Assembly: GCA_963739335.1 (NCBI GenBank)
Contig: CAVUAC010000048.1
Coordinates: forward strand, 1-64,000
Source of the DNA: UBA9647 sp963739335
GTDB taxonomy: Bacteria; Bacteroidota; Ignavibacteria; UBA10030
Reading direction: 5' to 3'
Length of the DNA: 64,000 bases
Shown: positions 38,745-47,532 of the stretch, one piece after another
Numbering within the stretch: position 1 is the first letter of the stretch
How the letters are laid out: the number at the start of each line of letters is the position of its first letter
The notes under the pieces: model-generated
Seen by the model: only the letters and a program-made list of their open reading frames with translations
Databases searched by the model: none
Told to the model about the DNA's origin: nothing
Translations under genes and position numbers: made by a program

Positions 38745-39536
38745 ATGGACCTAGGTCTTAAGAACAAGGTCGCTCTTGTTGCGGCTGCCAGCCAGGGTCT
38801 GGGCAAGGCTTCAGCCTTCGCTCTTGCGCGAGAAGGTGCAAGTCTGGTGATCTGCTCGCGTCATGAAGAGAGTATCAACAAGACAGCAGAGGAAATTCGC
38901 GTGGTGACCGGGGCGAACGTCCTGCCCGTGGTCGCTGACGTAAGCAGGAAAGCAGACATCACCACCTTCGTACAGACAGCGATAAATGAGTACGGCACAG
39001 TCCACGTTCTTGTCAACAATGCTGGTGGACCTCCGACGGGTCACATTCTTACGCTAGCCGAGGAGGAATGGGAACGGGGCATGCAGCTTACACTCATGAG
39101 CGTTGTCCGTCTTGTGCGGGAAGTGCTACCGTCTATGGAAAAGCAACGATGGGGACGCATCATCAGCATTGTGTCGATTGCCGCGAAGCAGCCTATCAAT
39201 GAGCTGCTCATTTCTTCGACACTTCGGCCAGGGATCCTTGGCCTCTCAAAAGTTCTCTCCAATCAATATGCCAGAGACAATATCACTGTAAACACAATTT
39301 GCCCGGGGTTGATTCTGACCAAGCGTGAAGAGGAGTTGAGCGTTTCCCGCGCGGCTGACAAGAAGATGACGTTTGAGGAATACATGGCAGAGAGTGCTAA
39401 AGCGATTCCCGCTGGACGCCTCGGCCGCCCGGAGGAAATTGGAGATGTTGTGGCGTTCCTTGCTTCGGAACAGGCAAGTTACATCAATGGTGTGAATCTA
39501 CTCGTGGATGGAGGATTTGCGCGGGGAATCCATTAG
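38745..39536 (+). CDS. SDR-family oxidoreductase lacking the YxxxK motif
   Basis: 263 residues. Rossmann start LKNKVALVAAASQGLGKASA, then ADVSRKADI and NNAGGPPTGHI. The catalytic segment reads INELLISSTLRPGILGLSKV where a normal SDR has Tyr-x-x-x-Lys; the Tyr and Lys are replaced. A known SDR subgroup (BKR-like SDRs, often annotated as 3-oxoacyl-ACP reductase) has exactly this loss, with Arg in place of Lys. The rest (NTICPGLILT, GRPEEIGDVVAFLASEQA, VDGGFARGIH) is ordinary. Substrate unknown; automatic annotation as FabG would be misleading. Confidence 0.88.
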   Translation: MDLGLKNKVALVAAASQGLGKASAFALAREGASLVICSRHEESINKTAEEIRVVTGANVLPVVADVSRKADITTFVQTAINEYGTVHVLVNNAGGPPTGHILTLAEEEWERGMQLTLMSVVRLVREVLPSMEKQRWGRIISIVSIAAKQPINELLISSTLRPGILGLSKVLSNQYARDNITVNTICPGLILTKREEELSVSRAADKKMTFEEYMAESAKAIPAGRLGRPEEIGDVVAFLASEQASYINGVNLLVDGGFARGIH

Positions 39537-39658
39537 AATTCTCTATTGGCGAGTCCGCGATTAATGAGTCATCACGGTTTGCACGTGATCAAGAATCTCG
39601 TGCTCGATCGGTTTCGACTACGGATTGATTTTGGGAGGAATCTTCCGCAGATTTCCTG

Positions 39659-40102
39659 ATGCGAAAGGATGAAGAAAGCTCTATGAACCTGACGAGGGCG
39701 GAAAGATCCAGCCAAGCTTATCGAGCTGCAAATGCTCCTACTGACCCCAGCAAGGTGAGAGCTAGTACCAAGCTTGAATCATTGAATCTGAATTGGAGTG
39801 AGCGTGAGCTGCCCGAAAGGGTGCGCACAAAGCATGTCCACAGACTGCATCCATACCTTGGCAAGTTCATTCCACAGCTGGCGGAAGTCTTCCTCCGCAA
39901 GTACTTCAGAGCTGGGGAAACGGTGATTGATCCGTTCTGCGGCTCAGGTACTACCCTAATCCAGGCCGACGAATTGGGAATCGATTCAGCAGGCTGTGAT
40001 GTATCCGCCTTTAACGTGCTCTTTCGCCAAATTGAAACTGCACAGTACGATATATGCAGACATTTATGTCTTCTCTGCTGCTCACGCGTCCTGTATGACT
40101 GA
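39659..40102 (+). pseudogene. Truncated DNA methyltransferase (N-terminal fragment)
   Basis: 147 residues. Residues 63-130 match N4-cytosine/N6-adenine DNA methyltransferases: HPYLGKFIPQLAEVFLRKYF, then VIDPFCGSGTTL (SAM-binding motif I) and IDSAGCDVSAFNVL. Everything after about residue 130 is missing: the frame becomes CRHLCLLCCSRVLYD and stops. The catalytic (D/N/S)PP(Y/F) motif and the target-recognition region are absent, and there is no space for them before the next gene. The codon and base composition is more AT-rich than that of the flanking core genes. It is the remnant of a modification enzyme, unlikely to be active. Confidence 0.75.
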
Positions 40103-40110
40103 GGAATGAC

Positions 40111-40976
40111 ATGCGACAATTTTGGATTGTCCCCGGTCCGAAGAAAACTGGCAGCAAGCACTCACAGCAAAGGGCATTTGGGGTCTTGAAGATAGGCCCA
40201 TTGACAGGATTTACTGGCTCGCGCTGGCTCCTGATGATATCTTGCTCTTTTACGTTACCGGAAAAGTGAAGGGCGTTGTAGGATACGGTGCTGTAAGATC
40301 GAGATTCCGTCAAGATGTTCCGCTTTGGAAGGACGAGATCACAGAGGGACACGCAAAGTGGCCTCTCCGCTTCGAGTTCGATGTGGAATTCCTTCTTCCT
40401 CAGAACAGATGGAGCCTCGACAAGGTTTCATTATCTGGCGGAGGCCACTTTAGGCAACCTTTGTTGTTAAGAGATCCAGATGAAGCATCCGCCATGATCA
40501 AGCAGTTAAATCCAACTGGCACGATGGTATCGCTCAAAGAGCGTTCGGTCTTCGCACTTCCTCCTGAAGTCCAAGAGGTATCTCCTTCACACGAGGAGAT
40601 CAAGAGCTGGCTATCTGAAATCGGAAGGTTACAAGGATATGTCGCTGATGTTGAGTTCCCGATGGGGACTGAAAGATTAGATGCTGCCTGGCGTCGCCTA
40701 CCCGAGTCAGTACCGACATACGTGTTTGAAGTTCAAGTGGGTGGCGATCTCTATCACGCTGTGGGGAAGCTGAAGCATGCACACGACATATGGAACAGTC
40801 GCATCTTCCTCATCGGTTCAATGGATAATGTCCCTGTAGTTAACAGGCTGCTATCAGGTACCTTTCATGAAATCAAATCGGTCCTTAGGTTTATCGAGAT
40901 AGAGAAAGTGCGGCAACTGCACCAGTCCAAATGGCACATTTTTGATGTAGAGAAAGAACTGGGTCTGCTACCATAA
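40111..40976 (+). CDS. EVE-domain protein with C-terminal PD-(D/E)XK-like domain; one missing base near 40131
   Basis: The best start is ATG 40111 (RQFWIVP, the usual first strand of an EVE domain), but the frame reaches the rest only if one C is added to the CCCC at 40131-40134; otherwise a TTG at 40122 gives 284 residues. EVE features: NWQQALTAKGIWGLEDR, PDDILLFYVTGKVKGVVGYG, QDVPLWKDEI and WPLRFEFDVEFLL. The second half (from about residue 155) reads SWLSEIGRLQGYVADVEFP, then RLDAAWRR and TYVFEVQVGGDLYHAVGKLK, followed by AHDIWNSRIFLIG; the order Asp...Glu-x-Gln...Lys fits a PD-(D/E)XK nuclease core. EVE domains read modified cytosines and other bases, so a modification-dependent nuclease is a reasonable inference. 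It is flanked by methyltransferase and restriction debris. Confidence 0.75.
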
Positions 40977-41008
40977 GTTTACCGGCAAGATGCTTCGAGG
41001 AGCAAAAT

Positions 41009-41257
41009 ATGTATATGCATGAGATTTTGTTCTACAACGGGGAACAATTTCCTCCGGCCTACTTTTTGATTGATGGAATCCAGGCAAACAATCCGGAAGA
41101 TGCCTTCGCACAGCACTTACCATACATTGTCAACCGGGTTCGCGAGATACTTGGTTTTGGCTCCGAGATTTCCGACCGAAAGATCCAAGATGGCCTCTAC
41201 ATTCTGAGAGAGGGTGGTCTTGTCTCTGCGCACGTGAGTAAACCCAGCGAATTCTGA
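41009..41257 (+). CDS. Small hypothetical protein in the accessory patch
   Basis: 82 residues from ATG 41009 with a GAGGAG site about 10 bases upstream. Seen: MHEILFYNGEQFPPAYFLID, GIQANNPEDAFAQHLPYIV, ISDRKIQDGLYILREGG. It has no signal or membrane helix and no family I recognise. It starts 32 bases after the EVE gene and may be co-transcribed; its tail overlaps the open frame of the next fragment by about 20 bases. Confidence 0.55.
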   Translation: MYMHEILFYNGEQFPPAYFLIDGIQANNPEDAFAQHLPYIVNRVREILGFGSEISDRKIQDGLYILREGGLVSAHVSKPSEF

Positions 41258-41501
41258 CCGAAGCACTGCATTTAGTGGCCCACAATCGGACTACGCCCGG
41301 AGTCTTCCTGCTAGGTGCTTCGATATGAAACGTGACAAGGTCGTTCTCATCGGCGATGAATTCTGGGAAAAGATCGGAGGTGTTGGGACGTATCGAGCTT
41401 TCATCGAAGCTGTTAACGAAATAGGGGAAGAGTATCGGGAGAGGATTTATCGCGAGTATCTCGGAATTGAGCCCCCGGCGAAACCAGCGCATAGGCTTTG
41501 A
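41238..41501 (+). pseudogene. Fragment resembling the C-terminal tail of a type II restriction enzyme
   Basis: An open frame from 41238 to 41501 with an internal ATG at 41325 (58 residues from there). The pattern FDMKRDKVVLIGDEFWEKI followed by GGVGTYRAFIEAVNEIGEE resembles the end of some type II restriction endonucleases (TdeIII-like: '...G-x-EFW-x2-(I/L)-G-G-x-GTY...'). The similarity appears to extend a few residues upstream of the ATG, which argues for a decayed longer gene rather than a new small one. The assignment is from memory of the motif and is tentative. Confidence 0.4.
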
Positions 41502-41569
41502 AATGAAGATGAGAACATCGATACCATCCTAGATTTCTTGCTCAGCCTAATCAACTCGTCGTCAGCGTG

Positions 41570-42040
41570 CTAGCTCGCGATTCGCACGTAGTGGGTGAAG
41601 GAGAACCCGTCGCGTTTACCTGTCGATGCCACTTGGAAGGCCGGGCCGATGAGGTGTTCGTAGGGAGGAAAGAACGTATCTCCTTCAATTTTCCGGTCAA
41701 TGATGGTCAATCGGAGCTCGGCGGCATCGGTGAGAAGCTGAGCGAAGATTTGCCCCCCACCGATCACGTACACATCGTTTTCTTCCTGCAATGCCTGCAA
41801 TGCTCCCGCTATCGTGGGGTACGTTTCGACGCCCGGGATTTCACGTGAAGTAAGTACCACATTGCGGCGATCTGTCAGGGGCTCGCTGAGGGTGTCGAAC
41901 GTCCTCCGGCCCATCAGCACGGCGTGACCCAAGGTGAGTTGCTTGAAACGTTGAATATCCTCAGGGATGTCCCAGGGAACTGCACCATTTTTGCCGATGA
42001 CGCGGTTTTTTGTCAAGGCAGCAATGAGGATGAGTTTCAT
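41570..42040 (-). CDS. folA: Dihydrofolate reductase
   Basis: 156 residues, normal for bacterial DHFR. Seen: LIAALTKNRVIGKNGAVPWD (substrate loop), DIQRFKQLTLGHAVLMGRRT, RNVVLTSR and DVYVIGGGQIFAQLL. It reduces dihydrofolate to tetrahydrofolate. It lies 64 bases downstream of thyX on the same strand. Because ThyX regenerates tetrahydrofolate itself, DHFR here serves de novo folate and other uses. Confidence 0.96.
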   Translation of the reverse strand: MKLILIAALTKNRVIGKNGAVPWDIPEDIQRFKQLTLGHAVLMGRRTFDTLSEPLTDRRNVVLTSREIPGVETYPTIAGALQALQEENDVYVIGGGQIFAQLLTDAAELRLTIIDRKIEGDTFFPPYEHLIGPAFQVASTGKRDGFSFTHYVRIAS

Positions 42041-42104
42041 GTTGGTGGAAACCTTACGAAGGTTTTCCCCGCTCTTCCTGCGACCCTTCCCAAGGTTCGC
42101 GGGG

Positions 42105-43040
42105 CTACTTCCAGGGGATCGGGATATTGAGCAATGTGAGCTTTGCTTCGAGGTCTTCCCGCTCGCGGTTGCGTTTGATTTCTTGTTCTGGAGGGGGGAG
42201 TATCCCGAATTTCACTGCCAGCTCTCGGGCTTGCTCGGGCTTGCCGGACTGAATGGCACGAATGACATCGATTTCCAGTCGTGTCAGCGTCGAGCCGCGG
42301 AGACGATAGTCGATGAACGCCTCCCACACGATCGGGCACCAGCGTCGGACAATCTCATGGCCGATGACATTCGCATACGATCGAATCTCAAATTGCGCAT
42401 GATGATCCATTCGCAAGACGAGGAAGTGGAGCAAATTGTGCAAATCGATCTTCCAGTATGCCTCAGTGTACGTTGATAAGGGAAGATCTTTGCGCGCCTG
42501 CTCGCGGGCAATACCTTTCTCGACGCGCTCGTTGTACACCTTTCGGACATAGTCCTGAAGCTCCTGCTCCTGCTTCGTAAGTCCCTCGCCGAGGGTCAAA
42601 TCCACAAAGCCTTCACTCCCTTGCTTGTTGTCCTTCGATTGCTGGCGCCATTCACCGGGGGGCGTCCTCTGTGAGGCATCGATTGCAAGCGAGTAGCGCG
42701 TCGAATACTCATTGATGTTTGCCGTGCGGTGCCTGATCCACTGTCGCCAGCAGTCCATCGGTACGCGCAGGTGGAGCTTTATCTCGCACATTTCGAACGG
42801 TGTCGTGTGCGAGTGGCGCAGAAGGTATCGTATCAGTCCGCGGTCTTCGGTTACCTTCTTCGTTCCCCTTCCATATGAAACGCGCGCGGCCTGGACGATC
42901 GACTCGTCAGACCCCATGTAGTCAACGACACGCACAAACCCATCGTCGAGAACTTTGAAGGGCACGCCCAAAACCTCATCCAGCGCCGCGACAACCGGCC
43001 GTTCGAGTTTCTCCGCTTTCTGCTCCATGGAATCCTGCAC
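42105..43040 (-). CDS. thyX: Flavin-dependent thymidylate synthase
   Basis: 311 residues. The ThyX signature RHRTANINEYSTR is at 103-115; TTPFEMCEIKLHLRVPMDC precedes it, and NLLHFLVLRMDHHAQFEIR with the substrate-binding region lies in the C-terminal half. It methylates dUMP using FAD and methylene-THF. About 60 residues longer than minimal ThyX, with a charged C-terminal tail (REREDLEAKL). The start could be residue 1 or the Met at residue 5. Confidence 0.96.
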   Translation of the reverse strand: MQDSMEQKAEKLERPVVAALDEVLGVPFKVLDDGFVRVVDYMGSDESIVQAARVSYGRGTKKVTEDRGLIRYLLRHSHTTPFEMCEIKLHLRVPMDCWRQWIRHRTANINEYSTRYSLAIDASQRTPPGEWRQQSKDNKQGSEGFVDLTLGEGLTKQEQELQDYVRKVYNERVEKGIAREQARKDLPLSTYTEAYWKIDLHNLLHFLVLRMDHHAQFEIRSYANVIGHEIVRRWCPIVWEAFIDYRLRGSTLTRLEIDVIRAIQSGKPEQARELAVKFGILPPPEQEIKRNREREDLEAKLTLLNIPIPWK

Positions 43041-43063
43041 GTTCTCCCGTTCGTGGATAATAG

Positions 43064-44746
43064 TTACTGCTGCTTGGTCTCACCAGTAGCTGTGAATTCC
43101 GGCATGATGTCGGTTGGAATATCCGTGAGTTTGTCGAGTACGGTCTTCATCTCCGGCCGGATCACGACGTACTTCTCCAAAAGCGCTTTGGCTTTCTCGT
43201 AACTCCCCTCAGCCTGAATCGTCATGATTTCTCGTGTCAATGCCCGTGTCCCATCTTTTATCTTGCCGAGGTTTACTTTGAAGGTTGCGTGTGCCGCGTT
43301 GTATTCGAAGGCCCCTGCGTCCATCAGGTAGTTGAACTGAAGCACCATCCCTTTCCCGTGTGCGTCATTGACGCCAAACCGAACCGATCGGAACGCGCCG
43401 CTAAGGTAAGTGACATACATCGGTTCCTCGGTTGATTTTGCCACGACTCCTTTGTCGATAAGATACTGGAGAGCGAAGAGACCGGAGACATCGGCCTTTG
43501 CCTCTTCAAACGCCGATCCGAGCTCCTTCATTTGCTGGCGGACCGTTGTCTGCTTGCCGTTGACCATGATCGTGTGCGGCCCGAGGCCGTGCATAAGCTC
43601 ATGGGCAAGGATATGCGTAAAGAACGGCTCGAAGGCAACCTTTGACTGCTGGGTTAAATCCAGCGCGAGTCGAGTGATGGGGACAAGCACTTTCTGGAAC
43701 TTTGCCTCCTGGACGTTTCTGAGCATGACCCGTTTGCTTCCATGTTCGCGGGTTATGCGTTCATCGTTCGGGAGGTTGAACGCGGCGGTCTGCACGCCGG
43801 GACGGGCTTCCCCGCCACCGAGCACTTCATCGACGACCCGAATCGGCGCAGAAGCACCAAGCTTCGGGTTGCGATACTTCGGGTTGATCGGAAGGTTGTT
43901 CTCGATATCCTGGAGGTTCTTTGAAAACGTGGCAAGCTTCTTTGTCTCTTCATCATTTCGCAGCGTGATGAAGGCTTCGAAAGCGGCCTTGTAGTTGAAC
44001 AGGTCGTCCATATAAACTTCATAAGGACCGATGGTCGGTTCGATGGGACTGTCCAACTCCATCCAGGCAAGATCGCTTGCGTAATAGTCATTGCTCAGTA
44101 AAGCGTCCGCGCGTTTAATGAGAAATACTCTAAGACCGGAATCGGTCGTGAGCTCTGCAGCCTCACGGAGAAACTTCGCTGCTGGCTCGAGCAAATCTTT
44201 GTACTCTTCGTTGTACGGGACAAGGGTGAGCTTGCGATTTGCATCGCGTCGAACCGTGTAGAAGAAACCTGTTGCCTTTTGCTTTTCAGCCTCTGGCAGC
44301 TTCTCAACCCAGGCCGTGAACTCCTCTTTCGTCATGTCCTCCGGATAATAGTTCGCGTACGCCGGCCGCTTTGGAATGCCTTCGATGAACGCCTCGTCAT
44401 GGTCGATAATGGACCACGGACTCATGTTGATGTTGAAATACTTCAGGCGCTGAAGGCCTTCCGTCGTATGATCTGCCTCCAGCTTCTGGCGAAGCGCTTC
44501 GTTTCCGCTCCAGACTTGTCTTGTATAGATTTTGTCCAGGATCCTCGAAGCCTCTAAGAGCTTGGCTAACGCCTTCTGATCGCCTTTAGTGAGCTTCGAG
44601 ACATCAGCCGTGATTTCTACCGGGGCAAAACGCTTCATCTTTGACTCGAGGTCAGATGGTTTCTTCGTTTCCATTTCGGCTCTCTTGCATCCAGCAATGA
44701 AGAGAATAGTGGCCAGGACGAAAATGCTTGTTCGTAAGATGTTCAT
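43064..44746 (-). CDS. M49-like (dipeptidyl-peptidase III family) zinc peptidase, lipoprotein
   Basis: 560 residues from ATG 44746; a longer frame adds 22 non-homologous residues before the signal. The leader MNILRTSIFVLATILFIAGC is a lipoprotein signal with Cys20. Zinc motif HELMHGLGPH (HExxH, residues 382-386) and the downstream EEAKAD (414-419) match the M49 layout of two separated zinc sites; classical DPP III has HExxGH, here HExxH. Bacterial homologues are sometimes annotated as 'Nudix hydrolase-like'; no Nudix box is visible. It probably trims peptides at the periplasmic face. It follows aguA on the same strand by 98 bases. Confidence 0.82.
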   Translation of the reverse strand: MNILRTSIFVLATILFIAGCKRAEMETKKPSDLESKMKRFAPVEITADVSKLTKGDQKALAKLLEASRILDKIYTRQVWSGNEALRQKLEADHTTEGLQRLKYFNINMSPWSIIDHDEAFIEGIPKRPAYANYYPEDMTKEEFTAWVEKLPEAEKQKATGFFYTVRRDANRKLTLVPYNEEYKDLLEPAAKFLREAAELTTDSGLRVFLIKRADALLSNDYYASDLAWMELDSPIEPTIGPYEVYMDDLFNYKAAFEAFITLRNDEETKKLATFSKNLQDIENNLPINPKYRNPKLGASAPIRVVDEVLGGGEARPGVQTAAFNLPNDERITREHGSKRVMLRNVQEAKFQKVLVPITRLALDLTQQSKVAFEPFFTHILAHELMHGLGPHTIMVNGKQTTVRQQMKELGSAFEEAKADVSGLFALQYLIDKGVVAKSTEEPMYVTYLSGAFRSVRFGVNDAHGKGMVLQFNYLMDAGAFEYNAAHATFKVNLGKIKDGTRALTREIMTIQAEGSYEKAKALLEKYVVIRPEMKTVLDKLTDIPTDIMPEFTATGETKQQ

Positions 44747-44844
44747 CGCGAGCTCCAAGAGACTGCAGGGAAACCTGAAAGTGAAATCGTACGAGGGCAA
44801 GTGAAGGTACAAGTTATGCGATGGAGATGCAAGCTATCCCGGGT

Positions 44845-45906
44845 TTACCGTGCCGGTTGCTGCTGAGTCAGACAGTGAAGCGTTCCATATCCCAACACGA
44901 GATCCACAGCGTGAATGCCAACGACAGGTCTATCCGTGATGAGTTCGGAGAGCGTGCCGAGGGCGATGCGGTCGTTTGGGTCATTGAATGTCGGTACGAT
45001 CACCGCTGCGTTGCTGATGTAGAAATTCGCATAGCTTGCGGGGAGACAAATCCCATCGATGTACAATGCTGAAGGCATTGGCAGGGGAACAACCTGGATC
45101 TTCGAGCCATCTTCCAGCCTCATTCCTTCAAGCCGCTCGCGATTTTCACGCAAGGGTTCGTAGTTAATGTCATTCGGGTCCGACTCCTGAATTAAAACGA
45201 CTGTATCGCGCTTGACGAAGCGGCAGATGTCGTCGATGTGTCCATGGGTGTCGTCGCCGACAATGCCGTGTCCCAGCCACAGAACGTTTGTTACACCCAG
45301 GTGATCGCACAACGCCCGATCGACTTCAGCTTTACCGAATCCGGGATTGCGGACCTGCACCTTTGTGTCGAGCAGGCATTCTTCCGTCGTCAACACGGTT
45401 CCTGTTCCGTTGACGTCAATGCTCCCGCCTTCGAGAACAAAATCCTTGTCGCCGATCTTTGCCGGGAGTAGCTTGAGGCCGAGTCTCTTCGCCGCCTTTG
45501 GCGGGACGGCGTCATCTTTGATCCAATCTGGATAGCGAGCCCAGGCGGTGAATCGGAATCGCACGATCGCAACCTCACTTTTTGGCTCAGTCTTCTTCAC
45601 GAAGATCGGGCCGAAGTCGCGCGTCCAGCCACGGTTCGTGGGGAAATTGAAGAACTCCACCTGATCGAGCGCAACGCCGGCTCTCTTCAGAATCCGCTTC
45701 GCCTGGCGTTGCACGTCTGGCAACGCGATGATCCGTACAATCTCGCCTTGTGCAATCTTTCGCACCATTTCACCGAAGACCCAGGGGATGGGCGCGAACT
45801 TACCCGGCCAGTCGGTTTTATTATGAGGCCACCCGAGCCACGTCGCCTCATGCTTTTCCCATTCCGCGGGCATCCGATATCCCAGAGCAACTGGGGTCTT
45901 TTCCAT
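44845..45906 (-). CDS. aguA: Agmatine deiminase
   Basis: 353 residues. It converts agmatine to N-carbamoylputrescine. Seen: YRMPAEWEKHEATWLGWPHN at the start, the catalytic HGHIDDICRF, and the nucleophile Cys345 near the end in LGYGTLHCLTQQQPAR. It starts eight bases after aguB, so the two polyamine genes form an operon. Confidence 0.97.
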   Translation of the reverse strand: MEKTPVALGYRMPAEWEKHEATWLGWPHNKTDWPGKFAPIPWVFGEMVRKIAQGEIVRIIALPDVQRQAKRILKRAGVALDQVEFFNFPTNRGWTRDFGPIFVKKTEPKSEVAIVRFRFTAWARYPDWIKDDAVPPKAAKRLGLKLLPAKIGDKDFVLEGGSIDVNGTGTVLTTEECLLDTKVQVRNPGFGKAEVDRALCDHLGVTNVLWLGHGIVGDDTHGHIDDICRFVKRDTVVLIQESDPNDINYEPLRENRERLEGMRLEDGSKIQVVPLPMPSALYIDGICLPASYANFYISNAAVIVPTFNDPNDRIALGTLSELITDRPVVGIHAVDLVLGYGTLHCLTQQQPAR

Positions 45907-45914
45907 GTGTTTGG

Positions 45915-46825
45915 CTATTCGTTCGTTGGTGGAAGGTCGTCGAGAAACCGATGCGTCAGACCTTCGTAGGCATCGATTCTGCGATCGCGTAGGAATGGCC
46001 AGTTGCGCCGAACATCTTCGAGATGTCTCAAATCTACTTGCGCAAGAAGAATTTCTTCTTTGTCGACCGAACCTTCTGCAAGCATCACACCTTGTGGATC
46101 AGCTATAAACGACGAGCCCCAGAACTCGATGCCCGGAGCTGCCTTGTTGGGTTTCTCATGCCCGATGCGATTAACCGCGGCAACGTAAAGGCCGTTGGCG
46201 ATTGCGTGACCGCGCTGCACTGTTTGCCATGCATCTCTCTGCGCCTTGCCGTGCTGTTTCTTTTCGCGGGGGTGCCAGCCGATGGCGGTCGGGTAGAACA
46301 AAATAGAGGCTCCCTGAAGTGCTGAGAGTCGCGCGCCTTCAGGGTACCACTGATCCCAACAAATGAGAGTGCTGATACGTCCTACGCGAGTATCGAAAGC
46401 CTGGAAGCCAAGATCCCCGGAGTGAAGTAGAATTTCTCATAGTACAAGGGATCGTCGGGGATATGCATCTTGCGGAATAGGCCGACCATCTGGCCGTTTG
46501 CATCTATGATCGCGGCGCTGTTGTGGTAAACACCAGCGGCCCGGCGTTCAAACAGGGGAGCGATGATAACCACTTTCAGTTTCCTGGCGAGTTTCCCGAG
46601 TGCCTTCGTTGTCGGGCCGGGGATTGGCTCGGCGAGATCAAACAGGGCTGCGTCCTCAGTCTGGCAGAAGTATTGCGACTTGAACAGCTCGGGAAGGCAC
46701 ACAACATGCGCACCCCCATCCGCTGCCTCTTCGATCTTTAAGAGGGCCTTCTTGAGATTCTTGTCTGGATCGGTCCCCAGGGCCATCTGTGTCAGCCCGA
46801 CGGTAAACGAAATAGGAGTGGCCAT
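45915..46825 (-). CDS. aguB: N-carbamoylputrescine amidase; one missing base near 46415 breaks the frame
   Basis: A nitrilase-fold enzyme converting N-carbamoylputrescine to putrescine. From ATG 46825 (ATPISFTVGLTQMALG) the frame carries the catalytic Glu (VCLPELFKSQYFCQ) and Lys (ARKLKVVIIAP region) but stops at 46382 after FYFTPGILASRL. Adding one G to the run opposite 46415-46418 restores PGDLGFQAFDTRVGRIS and LICWDQWYPEGARLS (with the catalytic Cys), then LFYPTAIGWHPRE to the stop at 45915. The repaired protein is about 303 residues, normal for AguB. A homopolymer error is much more likely than true loss, since aguA is intact and adjacent. Confidence 0.92.
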
Positions 46826-47028
46826 GACTTCTTGCACCGTGTGAAAGAGATTGCTGATGGCAAAAGTACCTCAATATGCGGTGAGAATCAAGAATCCGTG
46901 TTTGATGTTGTATGGATGGCCGTCGTCTCGCGAACGATCTCAGCAGTCGGGATGACGGCGACCGTGTTGGCTCGATGCTCCTTGACAAAGAAGGCAATAC
47001 TTGCGATCATGGATGCAATCTGCTGACC

Positions 47029-47532
47029 ATGGAAACAAACAAACGCACATATGCTATCCTGATTTCTCTGGTTGCCCTATGGTGCGGAGGAATTGTGCTT
47101 GCACCGTTCCTGCGCTCGACCTTTCCAGGTGCTTCTTCCTTCCTCTATTCATTGTACGCGCCGATCTGTCATCAGATCGATGCTCGGTCATTCCACGTAT
47201 TCGATGAGAAGCTGGGGGTCTGTATTCGCTGTTCGTCGATCTATCTGGGTTTTTTTCTTTCGCTTCTTGCGTACCCTTTGTTCCAACGTCTTTCATCTCC
47301 CTCGATCCCCATGCGCAGATGGATTGCGATAGCAGTGGTCCCGATGGCGATCGACGTTTTATTGAACGTCACTGGAGTTTATCATAGCACCGCGTTGACA
47401 AGAACCATTTCGGGAGCGCTTTTCGGAGCAATCCTGCCGTTCTACATTGTCCCCCCGCTGATGGAGGGCATTGCACAACTTCGAAATCAACTGTTAGCAC
47501 GAGGAGGTTCCTTCCATGCTCGAAAAGCCTAA
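47029..47532 (+). CDS. DUF2085 membrane protein
   Basis: 167 residues from ATG 47029. It contains the DUF2085 signature: APICHQIDARSFHVF, then GVCIRCSSIYLGFFLSLL, with conserved His and Cys residues, in a protein of four to five membrane helices. An upstream in-frame extension shows no homology. Function unknown; the Cys/His pattern suggests metal binding. It overlaps the next gene by 17 bases, so translation is coupled. Confidence 0.85.
   Translation: METNKRTYAILISLVALWCGGIVLAPFLRSTFPGASSFLYSLYAPICHQIDARSFHVFDEKLGVCIRCSSIYLGFFLSLLAYPLFQRLSSPSIPMRRWIAIAVVPMAIDVLLNVTGVYHSTALTRTISGALFGAILPFYIVPPLMEGIAQLRNQLLARGGSFHARKA

Noticed and set aside
38579..38761. 60-residue frame before the SDR gene
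   Set aside because: No homology, overlaps the SDR start, and no convincing ribosome site.
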